A stretch of 27,115 bases of DNA, from assembly GCA_021791775.1 (NCBI GenBank), contig JAJYVY010000003.1:1-27115 (forward strand), given 5' to 3'. Position 1 is the first letter of the stretch; each line of letters opens with the position of its first letter. A program made the position numbers and the translations under genes. The notes below the pieces were generated by a model. The model searched no databases. It was not told where the DNA came from and saw only the letters and a list, made by a program, of their open reading frames with translations. Source of the stretch: Microcaldota archaeon (GTDB taxonomy: Archaea > Micrarchaeota > Micrarchaeia > Micrarchaeales > Micrarchaeaceae). Of the stretch, positions 1-7,928 are shown piece by piece.

Positions 1-26
1 TTCAAGCAGGCTCCCAAACTACACCG

Positions 27-43
27 AAAAGGATTTAAAGCCG
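27..43 (+). promoter_or_regulatory. Candidate TATA promoter of gyrB
   Basis: An AT-rich element with the core GGATTTAAAGCC lies about 60 bases ahead of the gyrB ATG. It resembles an archaeal BRE/TATA element and would put transcription start near position 60. The gyrB leader has only a weak Shine-Dalgarno match (GGT about 7 bases before the ATG). This is a motif read by eye and is not tested. Confidence 0.4.
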
Positions 44-96
44 AAAAGCGAATAATTAACGGGCGAAATTCGGGATGATTTGTCGTCGGTATTTTT

Positions 97-2004
97 ATGT
101 CGGAGAGTGATTATAGCGCAAAAGATATAGTTGTACTTTCTGGGCCGCAGGGGGTAAGAAAAAGGCCAGCGATGTACATAGGCTCCACAGCCAGCCCTGG
201 CTATCTCCACCTGCTTAATGAGGTGCTGGACAACGCGATAGATGAAGCGCTGGGAGGCTATGCAAACTCGATAACAGTAAGGCTTACAAGAGAGGATGAC
301 ATGGATGCCGCGGAGATAAGCGACAATGGAAGGGGCATACCTGTAGATGTTATACCAAAGGTGGGCAAGCATGCATTGGAGGTGATAATGACATCTTTGC
401 ACTCAGGCGCCAAGTTTGACAATAAAGTTTACAAAGTATCTGGAGGGTTGCATGGCGTGGGACTTACAGTAGTAAACTCTTTGTCGGAGTATACAGAAGT
501 CACAGTAAGAAAGAACGGTAAGATTTACAGGCAAAGGTTCAGCAGGGGCGCGGTCATGTCGCCGCTTGAAGAGATTGGACCGGCAGAAGGAAACAGCACT
601 GGCACCACAATAAAATTCAAACCCGACAAGGAAATATTCTCTGCAAAAAGCTTCGATACGATACACCTCACAGAGCGACTTAAAGACCTGGCATTTTTGA
701 ATCCAGGGATCAGGATAACATTGATAGATGAAAGGGAGGATCCCAAAACCGACACGCAATTTTATTCAAAAGACGGACTTCCAGAATTTCTTGCATATTT
801 ACTGGGCAAAAACGAAGCACTTACAAAACCCATAACGATAAAGAAGGAAAGCGGCGAAATGAGACTTGAACTGGTAATGCAATATGCAAATTCATATTCC
901 GAGACTCTCCTCTCTTTCATAAACAAGATAAAAACGGCAGAAGGGGGAACGCACGTCACAGGCTTCCATACGGCGCTTACCAGGGCCATTACTACATACA
1001 ATCAAAAAAGCGGCAAGAAAAAAGGAATGCCCATAGAGGGCGATGATACAAGAGAGGGATTGATAGTAATACTATCTATGTTGCTGCAGGACCCGGAGTT
1101 TGAAGGCCAGACAAAGGAGAAACTCGGAAATAGCAGCGCCAAAACGTTCGTTGAGAATGTTGTTTATTCCGAATTGTCCAGATATCTTGAAGAGCACCCC
1201 GACGAAGCGGCAAAAATCCTCGATAAGGTATACGGCGCGGCGGAGGCAAGGGAGTCGGCAAGGAGGGCGAGGGACCTTGCAAGGAAGAAGGGAGCGTTCG
1301 AAGGCGCTGTCCTTCCAGGGAAGCTCGCAGATTGTACCGAAACCGACCCCGAAAAAAGCGAATTGTTCATAGTTGAGGGACAAAGTGCAGCCGGGTCCAG
1401 CAAGGAAGCGAGGGACAGGTTCTACCAGGCGATACTGCCCCTCAGAGGCAAGGTGCTCAATGTCGAAAAAGCAAGCGAAGATAAGATTTTCTCCAATGCA
1501 GAGCTGCACACCTTGGTTACCGCGCTAGGCGCAGGGATAAAGGAGACGTTCAGCGCCGATTCGGTAAGGTACAAGAAAATAATATTGCTGACCGATGCAG
1601 ATGTGGATGGAAGCCACATAAGGACGCTGCTTCTTACGTTCCTCTACAGGTACGCACGCCCGCTCATAGAGAAGGGATATGTCTACATAGGGCAACCGCC
1701 TCTCTACAAAGTGTCGAAAGGAAGGGAATCAAAATACGCATACACGGATCAGCAGCTTAATGTGATAATGAAGGAGCACGACGGTAAAGCGACAGTGCAA
1801 AGATACAAGGGACTCGGTGAAATGAACCCGGAGCAGCTGTGGGAAACCACAATGGATCCAAAAAGAAGAGTTCTAAAAAGGATAATGATAGGCGATGCGG
1901 AACTCGCAAATGCATTGTTTACTATTTTGATGGGGTTGGATGTCGAGCAGAGAAGAAGGTTCCTCCAAGAACATTCAAGCGAAGTGAAATTCCTTGACGT
2001 GTGA
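97..2004 (+). CDS. gyrB: DNA gyrase subunit B (type IIA topoisomerase ATPase subunit)
   Basis: This is the ATPase/Toprim subunit of DNA gyrase, which works with GyrA to introduce negative supercoils. The 635-residue protein has the GHKL ATPase signature in order: DNAIDEA (45-51, with Mg-binding Asn46), SDNGRGIP (75-82) and GGLHGVG (116-122). The QTK loop is near residue 338. The Toprim acidic residues are Glu427 and the DADVD motif Asp500/502/504. YKGLGEMNPEQLW (570-582) is the conserved C-terminal segment. The length fits GyrB proteins that lack the extra domain of E. coli. The usual EGDSA is EGQSA here, but the catalytic Glu is kept. gyrA follows 167 bases downstream. Gyrase in archaea is regarded as acquired from bacteria. 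ParE of topoisomerase IV is the alternative, but the partner's GyrA box favours gyrase. Confidence 0.96.
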   Translation: MSESDYSAKDIVVLSGPQGVRKRPAMYIGSTASPGYLHLLNEVLDNAIDEALGGYANSITVRLTREDDMDAAEISDNGRGIPVDVIPKVGKHALEVIMTSLHSGAKFDNKVYKVSGGLHGVGLTVVNSLSEYTEVTVRKNGKIYRQRFSRGAVMSPLEEIGPAEGNSTGTTIKFKPDKEIFSAKSFDTIHLTERLKDLAFLNPGIRITLIDEREDPKTDTQFYSKDGLPEFLAYLLGKNEALTKPITIKKESGEMRLELVMQYANSYSETLLSFINKIKTAEGGTHVTGFHTALTRAITTYNQKSGKKKGMPIEGDDTREGLIVILSMLLQDPEFEGQTKEKLGNSSAKTFVENVVYSELSRYLEEHPDEAAKILDKVYGAAEARESARRARDLARKKGAFEGAVLPGKLADCTETDPEKSELFIVEGQSAAGSSKEARDRFYQAILPLRGKVLNVEKASEDKIFSNAELHTLVTALGAGIKETFSADSVRYKKIILLTDADVDGSHIRTLLLTFLYRYARPLIEKGYVYIGQPPLYKVSKGRESKYAYTDQQLNVIMKEHDGKATVQRYKGLGEMNPEQLWETTMDPKRRVLKRIMIGDAELANALFTILMGLDVEQRRRFLQEHSSEVKFLDV

Positions 2005-2123
2005 TGTTCATGACGTTTTCAAAAGCAGAAAAAACAGAACCTGCCGTTGGAAAGATGAAAATAGAAGATTTGTTGAATGCAGTCCGCTGGGGATTGGGAG
2101 AGGCACCGCACTTAAGATGGTAG
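2004..2123 (+). CDS. Possible 39-residue small protein between gyrB and gyrA
   Basis: A short open frame begins at an ATG that overlaps the gyrB stop codon (TGATG) and ends at TAG. It would encode 39 residues beginning MFMTFSKAEK and ending GEAPHLRW, with a predicted amphipathic stretch KIEDLLNAVRWGL. A second in-frame ATG lies at 2010. I do not recognise it. The one-base overlap with gyrB would allow translational coupling, and it fills most of an otherwise empty gap before gyrA. There is no independent Shine-Dalgarno site and such a short frame can occur by chance, so this is tentative. Confidence 0.3.
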   Translation: MFMTFSKAEKTEPAVGKMKIEDLLNAVRWGLGEAPHLRW

Positions 2124-2171
2124 ATATTTTCACTATTGCATAATGTATCTTTAGATTCAAGTTGATGAAAT

Positions 2172-4577
2172 ATGGCAGAAGAAATACAGGAAGCGCTGAT
2201 AGAGAAAGAAATGCAGTCCAGCTATCTTGACTATGCTATGAGCGTCATAATAGGTAGGGCACTGCCAGACGCTCGCGACGGACTGAAACCGGCGCAAAGA
2301 AGGACCCTTTATGCCATGCATAGATTGGGCAACACGCACGACCAGCCCACAAAAAAGAGCGCAAGGATCGTAGGAGCCGTAATCGGTCTCTACCATCCGC
2401 ATGGCGACCTTGCCGCATACGAAACGCTTGTAAGGATGGCTCAAGATTTTTCCATGAATTATACTCTAGTAGAGGGCCAGGGAAATTTCGGAAGCATCGA
2501 TGGCGACCCTCCCGCCGCCAGCAGATACACTGAGGTACGCCTGAACAAGCTTGCGGAGGAGATGCTCGCTGACTTAGATAAAGACTCTGTGCCATTTGTT
2601 CCAAATTTCGATAACACAGAAAAGGAACCGCTTGTACTTCCGGCAAAAGTGCCCAATCTCCTTATTAACGGAGCGTCTGGCATTGCAGTTGGAGTTGCGA
2701 CAAACATGCTCCAGCATAACTTTGGCGAGGTATGCGATGCAATAATTGCATACCTAAAAAACCCGCAAATAACATTGGAGGAAATTTTGCAATACATAAA
2801 AGGACCAGACTTTGCCACTGGCGGAACAGTATTCTACGATGAACTGCTCAAGGCATCATATATCGGAGGGCGGGGGGCATGCACCATACGCGGTAAAGCA
2901 ACTATAGAGAATGAGAAAGGCAAAACATCCATAATAATAAACGAAATACCATACACTGTGAACAAGGCCCAGCTTGTCCAGAAGATCGCAGACCTTGTCC
3001 GAAATAAGCAGATCCAAGGGATAAGCGACCTGCGTGACGAAAGCAATAAAGACGGAATCAGAGTGTTCATAGAGCTCAAGAAAGATGCCAACCCCGACAC
3101 AACCCTCAATTCCCTTTACAAACACACGCAGCTCCAGATATCGATACCCGTCATAAATAACGCAGTCATGAATAATAGCCTCATAACATTCAACATAAAG
3201 CAGCTCATCAAGGCATTTGTTGACCACAGAATAGACGTCGTCAAGAACAGGACGAAGTATGATTTGAATGTAGCATCGGAACGCCTGCACATAGTTGAGG
3301 GGCTCGTTGTGGCAATAAAAGATATAAACGGGATCGTGGCCCTCATAAAAGGAAGCGCAGATACGAAGGAGGCACGATCCTCGCTGATAGAGAAGTATGC
3401 TATATCTGAGAAACAGGCGAACGCCATTCTCGACATGCGGCTCAGCAAGCTCACCACTCTTGAAAGCGGCGCATTGGAAACAGAGAAAGCAAGCCTCAGC
3501 ACCAGCATAAAAAACTTCAACGAAATACTTGGAGACGACAGCAAAGTAGTAGAGATAATCAAGAGCGAGACGGAAGAGATGAAGGAGAAGTATGCCAGGC
3601 CGAGAAGAACCCAGATAGAGACTAACTACAAAATTGTCGACATAGAGAACGAAGACATCATAGTTGACAAAGAGACCACAATAATACTCACAAGCAAGGG
3701 ATATATGAAAAGGATGCCTGCAAGCGTATACAAATCACAGGGAAGAGGCGGCAAAGGAGTCAAGGCCATAGAGCTGCATGAAGACGATTTCGTAAAACAG
3801 ATTGCATATTGCATGTCAAAGGATTATCTTTTGCTGCTGACTAATAAAGGCCGGGCATACTGGCTTAAGGCGTATCAAGTGCCAGAGGAGGGTCGATACA
3901 GCCTAGGGAAGGCCCTTGTTAACCTTGTTAGATTGTCAGAAGGCGAAAAGGTAGGAAAAGTGGTGAACACCAGGATATTCAAAGACAGTTTCTTAACTAT
4001 AATAACGAAAAAAGGTAAGATAAAGAAAGTCAGGGCTGAGAAATTCTCCAAGCCCAGAGCAAGTGGCATAATTGCAATGCCATTGGAGCAAGGCGACCTG
4101 GTATCTGATGCATGCATATCGGATGGCAAGTCGAACATCTTCATAGCCACGAAATTCGGCAAAGGGCTGAGATTCAACGAAAACGACATAAGGCCGATGG
4201 GCAGGACCGCGCATGGCGTTAGGGGGATAAGGCTTTCTGGCGAGGATGAGGTTGTAAACATACTGCAAGCGAGCGAATCGGACTTCATAGCCACCATAAC
4301 GATAAACGGATATGGAAAAGTGACAAAACTGGACGAATACAGATTGCAGAAAAGAGGAGGGAAAGGAGTCATAAACCTTAAGGCCAACGAGAAAACAGGA
4401 AAGGTAGTAAAATCATTGAAGGTCTCTCAGGATGGCTCCATCCTTCTTATAAACTCTAAGGGGATGTCCATCCAGTTTCCGGTTTCCGAGATAAGGGTGA
4501 CCAGTAGAAGCGCATCTGGCGTCAGACTCATGAAAGTGGGCGCAGGCACATATGTAGTTGATGCCCAAATGCTTTGA
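2172..4577 (+). CDS. gyrA: DNA gyrase subunit A
   Basis: This is the breakage-reunion and DNA-wrapping subunit of gyrase, 801 residues. The catalytic tyrosine is Tyr119 in AASRYTEVRL. The N-terminal winged-helix region carries the conserved ALPDARDGLKPAQRR stretch (30-44). The C-terminal beta-pinwheel shows repeated blade motifs: GRGGKGVKAI, then GRTAHGVRGIRL, then TSRSASGVRL. A GyrA-box heptapeptide QKRGGKG at about 726-732 differs from the bacterial consensus QRRGGKG only by Arg to Lys. The GyrA box is what separates gyrase from topoisomerase IV ParC, so supercoiling activity is likely. The ATG at 2172 gives the normal N terminus. The start has only a weak ribosome binding site (TTGATG, 4 bases upstream). 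Co-transcription with gyrB is likely. Confidence 0.96.
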   Translation: MAEEIQEALIEKEMQSSYLDYAMSVIIGRALPDARDGLKPAQRRTLYAMHRLGNTHDQPTKKSARIVGAVIGLYHPHGDLAAYETLVRMAQDFSMNYTLVEGQGNFGSIDGDPPAASRYTEVRLNKLAEEMLADLDKDSVPFVPNFDNTEKEPLVLPAKVPNLLINGASGIAVGVATNMLQHNFGEVCDAIIAYLKNPQITLEEILQYIKGPDFATGGTVFYDELLKASYIGGRGACTIRGKATIENEKGKTSIIINEIPYTVNKAQLVQKIADLVRNKQIQGISDLRDESNKDGIRVFIELKKDANPDTTLNSLYKHTQLQISIPVINNAVMNNSLITFNIKQLIKAFVDHRIDVVKNRTKYDLNVASERLHIVEGLVVAIKDINGIVALIKGSADTKEARSSLIEKYAISEKQANAILDMRLSKLTTLESGALETEKASLSTSIKNFNEILGDDSKVVEIIKSETEEMKEKYARPRRTQIETNYKIVDIENEDIIVDKETTIILTSKGYMKRMPASVYKSQGRGGKGVKAIELHEDDFVKQIAYCMSKDYLLLLTNKGRAYWLKAYQVPEEGRYSLGKALVNLVRLSEGEKVGKVVNTRIFKDSFLTIITKKGKIKKVRAEKFSKPRASGIIAMPLEQGDLVSDACISDGKSNIFIATKFGKGLRFNENDIRPMGRTAHGVRGIRLSGEDEVVNILQASESDFIATITINGYGKVTKLDEYRLQKRGGKGVINLKANEKTGKVVKSLKVSQDGSILLINSKGMSIQFPVSEIRVTSRSASGVRLMKVGAGTYVVDAQML

Positions 4578-4580
4578 GCA

Positions 4581-4590
4581 ATATTTAATA
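4581..4590 (+). promoter_or_regulatory. Candidate TATA box of trm56
   Basis: ATATTTAATA lies 30 to 39 bases ahead of the trm56 ATG, just after the gyrA stop. Transcription would start near 4610, leaving a short leader that contains a purine-rich Shine-Dalgarno sequence (GTGGGGGT, ending 3 bases before the ATG). This suggests trm56 can be transcribed independently of gyrA. Confidence 0.4.
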
Positions 4591-4619
4591 ATGCGGGTTC
4601 TGTTATTTGTGGGGGTAAG

Positions 4620-5138
4620 ATGATCTCTGTTCTGATAGTCGGAAAAGCCAACTACGAAGACAGTGTTGACATGTCTCTGATAGCTAGGGCATTCGGCGCT
4701 GCGAACATAACCTTCAGCCCTGCAAATTCAAGGATCAAGGCTAAGCTCAAAAAACACATGGCGCAGGTAAGCAAGAAGTGGGGAGGGAAATTCGAAGTCG
4801 ATTTCTGCAATAACTGGCTCGAGCTGGTAAAGAACAAGAGAAATTACATAAAAATCTACCTTACCAGGTACGGAATTCCATTGAGGAAGATGACCTACAG
4901 GATAACCACCTACAAAAACATACTTCTTATAGCAACCACATCAGAATCAGTCAAGTCTGTGTACACAAATGCAGATTTCAATATAAGCATAAGTTCGCAG
5001 CCGCACACATGCGGATCGTCGCTTGCAGTCTTTTTGCACGACTTCTATCATGGAAGAGAACTTGCTATGCATTTCGAAAATGCAGAAAGCAAAGTGGTGC
5101 CATCAGATCACAGCGTTATAGTAAAGGAAGCCCAGTGA
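4620..5138 (+). CDS. trm56: tRNA (cytidine(56)-2'-O)-methyltransferase, SPOUT family
   Basis: Archaeal Trm56 methylates the 2'-O of C56 in the T loop of tRNA using S-adenosylmethionine. The 172-residue length is normal. Family landmarks are visible in order: an N-terminal segment with SLIARAFGA (19-27), KKWGGKFEVDF (52-62), LTRYGIP (81-87), and the SAM-binding knot region ADFNISISSQPHT (118-130) followed by SSLAVFLHDFYHG. The order and spacing match DUF127/COG1303 proteins such as the Pyrococcus enzyme. In most archaea this modification is made either by this protein or by a box C/D sRNP, so its presence implies the protein route. The stop codon directly abuts the stop of the convergent helicase gene with no base between them. 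Confidence 0.88.
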   Translation: MISVLIVGKANYEDSVDMSLIARAFGAANITFSPANSRIKAKLKKHMAQVSKKWGGKFEVDFCNNWLELVKNKRNYIKIYLTRYGIPLRKMTYRITTYKNILLIATTSESVKSVYTNADFNISISSQPHTCGSSLAVFLHDFYHGRELAMHFENAESKVVPSDHSVIVKEAQ

Positions 5139-7928
5139 TTATACCTTCCAATACTTCTTTGTACGTATAAACCGCTTCTGCGCCTCGATCAGATCCTTGT
5201 AGAACATCACATCGCTCGGCCTTTGCATCATTAGCACCCGCGCGGCGTTCGAAGGGCCTACACCGTATGTAGACAGCGCCATCACCGCCTTGCCTCCGTG
5301 TGAACTCAGCAGCCCGGCCTCCACCATCATCCCATTGAAAATGCGCTTTTCAGCCTTTGACAACCGTTTGCCAGCAATCAATTTTTTAACTATTTCCTGA
5401 TGCGCATCTGAATGCCTGCATAGCATCACGCTTCCACAGGATGGGCATTGCAATGTTTTCATATCCCTTATCTCTTTGATTTTTCTGGAGAAATGGAACC
5501 CGCAATAGGTACAAAGCAGGTGTGCTTCCCTGTTCGAAATAAAGCTGGAGAACGACTCTATAACCGCCTTGCTAGGAAGCAGAGGCATCATCAATTCCAT
5601 TGTGTAGTATGCAGAGTTGAGGACCTCATCCGTCAAAGGGGATAGTTCAGGGTTGTTGACCTCTACAAGCTTCTTCTTGCCCTTCACTATCGCTCCTACG
5701 AACTCCCTGACTCTTTCCACGTCCATAAGGCTCGATAACTCCCTCGCTGTTTCTTTGTAAACTGGGGTATCCGCGAGCACCCTCAATATCTTTTTTGAAA
5801 GGGTTTTCGACACCGTACTATCCCTGTCTATCACTCCGAAAAACTTCGCAATAGTGATGAAATGGTACCTGAAAAGCTCAGTGTCCCGTATCGCATTGTC
5901 AAGAACGGCATTTATCGCATTGGTATTGATTTTTTTCATGCTGTCCAGTATGTTCATGTCTTCCGCACCTTCCAAAACTATAAGGTACGGCGAAGAGCGC
6001 ACAGTGACGCTCTTCCCAGTGAAAGCCATCACAAGATCACCGAGCATCCGCGACAATGCCTCATTCGCCATAGTGCCCAATCCAGAGTGTATAATCAGAC
6101 TGCCACCAGCCCTCTCTACCATTACAGCATCATCAGAATACTTCCATACGGCCCTCTGCCTCTCTAAAAACGCCCGTACCCTGTCCAACGTGCCCTTTTC
6201 GAAAAGCGCGTCCATGTACGAGTTGGCTCCGCCTATATACTCGAGCACCATATGTGCAATATCATAAGATACCGGTATATCTTCGCCAACCCAACTAGGT
6301 ATCGCCCCATCAATCTGCTCGCTTGGCTCTACACTTATCCGGTCTTCATCAATGCTCACTACCCGCCAAGGAAGTCCCTTGACTATGAATATCGAGCCTT
6401 CTTCCAGGTTCGCTGCAACAAACCTCTCATCCAGAGATGAGATCACCCTATTGTCCGCTATGCTATTGACATGCAGCCTTTTTGTGTCTGGTATGAAGCT
6501 GAGGTGTGAGTAATAGTACATCCTAGTCATGCCGCTTGCGGCTATCCTGCTGCCATCAAATCCGACAAGGTGCTGTTTGTTCATGAACGACAAAAGATCT
6601 AGAAGCTCACTCTCATTCATGTCCTTGTAGGAATAAGACCGCGCAATAATTTTACGCGCATCATGAAGGCTGACCTCTCCCTTGTCAAGCGCAATCCCGC
6701 ATATCTGATTGCAAAGAACATCCAGAGCACCGCGTATCGTCTTGTATTCTTCCAGCTTCTTTAGTTTCATTCCAGCCAAAGTCGATGCCCCTTCCACAGC
6801 GTCGATATTGCTTGTGGCTATTATTGCACCTTTTGATATTCCAAATTCAGAGTGCCCGCTCCTACCCATCCTTTGAACCAATCTCAGCGCCTGCCTTGGC
6901 GAACCATATTGCAACACCATGTCTATTTTTCCTACATCTATGCCAAGCTCCAAAGAGCTAGTGGCTATCAGGCATTTTATCTTGCCTTCCTTGAAACGCT
7001 CCTCAATTGCTATCCTTTCCTCCCTGTCCAAAGACCCGTGATGCACACCGATTCCTCCAAGCGGCTCCATAGAATTAAGGAACATCATCCTACTCCCCAA
7101 CGCCTCTACTATCTGCCTTGTATTGGCAAATAGCAGAGTTGAGCCCGATTCTCTTATCCTACTGCTTATCTCAGCAAGCCTTGCAGCAGCCCCGCTGTCA
7201 AGGCCCAGCTTCGATGCAATCAGCTCTCCCTCCTTGCTTTCTGGGCCTGGCATGCACACTTTTATTCCCGTTTTCTTTTCGAAATTTACAGTCGCAATCT
7301 CAAAGCCCCTATCGCAGCAAAGAAACTTTCCGACTTCGGCAGGGTTAGCTATCGTAGCGCTAATACCTATCCTTTTGAAATTTGGCGCCAACTCATCGAG
7401 CCGTTCAAGGCCCAACGATAATTGTGCACCACGTTTGTTAGAGTACAACTCATGAATCTCGTCTATTATTACAAAAGACACGTTCCCAAGATGCTGCCGG
7501 AACCCCTTGCTCGGAAGTATGCTTTGCAGGGTCTCCGGCGTAGTTATGAGCAGCACCGGCGCTTTCTGCGTCTGCCTCCTCCTTTCTGACTGTGTGGTGT
7601 CTCCATGCCTGACAGATATGCTGATTCCGGCCTTCTCGCACATGGATGATAGCCTCCTTATCAGATCCCGGTTTAACGCCCGCAGCGGGGTTATATAAAG
7701 TATTTTTATGCCAAGCGGACTTCCCTCTGTTTTGAGTATGCTGTCAATCGCAGGCAGTACCGCAGCCTCTGTTTTACCAGATCCTGTCGGAGCTACAATT
7801 ATGCAATTTTCGCCCCTCTCGATAATAGGCATCGCAATTTTCTGTATCTGGGTAAATTTTTTATACCTCTCAAGAAAGTCAGAATATACGTTATTGATGT
7901 AATCACTTGGGCGCTGCTCCCACTCCAC
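5139..7928 (-). CDS. lhr: Lhr-family superfamily 2 ATP-dependent helicase
   Basis: This is a large helicase-related protein of 929 residues in the archaeal Lhr group (COG1201), with proposed roles in DNA repair or in RNA and DNA processing. Motif I is APTGSGKT (46-53), motif II is DEIH (156-159), motif III is SAT (190-192), and motif VI is QRMGRSGH (352-359) with SSLELGID just upstream. The remainder corresponds to the winged-helix and Lhr-specific C-terminal region. A four-cysteine ribbon (C806, C809, C828, C831) and a C-terminal YGVGPSNAARVL segment complete it. The start is a GTG, overlapping the upstream gene's 3' end by 26 bases. That makes it the last gene of a three-gene run with dtdA and the repeat protein. 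The biological role within the Lhr group cannot be read from the sequence. Confidence 0.92.
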   Translation of the reverse strand: MEWEQRPSDYINNVYSDFLERYKKFTQIQKIAMPIIERGENCIIVAPTGSGKTEAAVLPAIDSILKTEGSPLGIKILYITPLRALNRDLIRRLSSMCEKAGISISVRHGDTTQSERRRQTQKAPVLLITTPETLQSILPSKGFRQHLGNVSFVIIDEIHELYSNKRGAQLSLGLERLDELAPNFKRIGISATIANPAEVGKFLCCDRGFEIATVNFEKKTGIKVCMPGPESKEGELIASKLGLDSGAAARLAEISSRIRESGSTLLFANTRQIVEALGSRMMFLNSMEPLGGIGVHHGSLDREERIAIEERFKEGKIKCLIATSSLELGIDVGKIDMVLQYGSPRQALRLVQRMGRSGHSEFGISKGAIIATSNIDAVEGASTLAGMKLKKLEEYKTIRGALDVLCNQICGIALDKGEVSLHDARKIIARSYSYKDMNESELLDLLSFMNKQHLVGFDGSRIAASGMTRMYYYSHLSFIPDTKRLHVNSIADNRVISSLDERFVAANLEEGSIFIVKGLPWRVVSIDEDRISVEPSEQIDGAIPSWVGEDIPVSYDIAHMVLEYIGGANSYMDALFEKGTLDRVRAFLERQRAVWKYSDDAVMVERAGGSLIIHSGLGTMANEALSRMLGDLVMAFTGKSVTVRSSPYLIVLEGAEDMNILDSMKKINTNAINAVLDNAIRDTELFRYHFITIAKFFGVIDRDSTVSKTLSKKILRVLADTPVYKETARELSSLMDVERVREFVGAIVKGKKKLVEVNNPELSPLTDEVLNSAYYTMELMMPLLPSKAVIESFSSFISNREAHLLCTYCGFHFSRKIKEIRDMKTLQCPSCGSVMLCRHSDAHQEIVKKLIAGKRLSKAEKRIFNGMMVEAGLLSSHGGKAVMALSTYGVGPSNAARVLMMQRPSDVMFYKDLIEAQKRFIRTKKYWKV

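Noticed and set aside
1..55. Possible 3' end of an upstream gene (frame 2, ending TAA at 53-55)
   Set aside because: Only 17 codons are visible and the stretch also holds the likely gyrB TATA element. It cannot be told from chance.
3875..4387. 170-codon minus-strand frame inside gyrA
   Set aside because: It is antisense to the pinwheel domain of gyrA, whose repeats are clear. The frame has no supporting signals.
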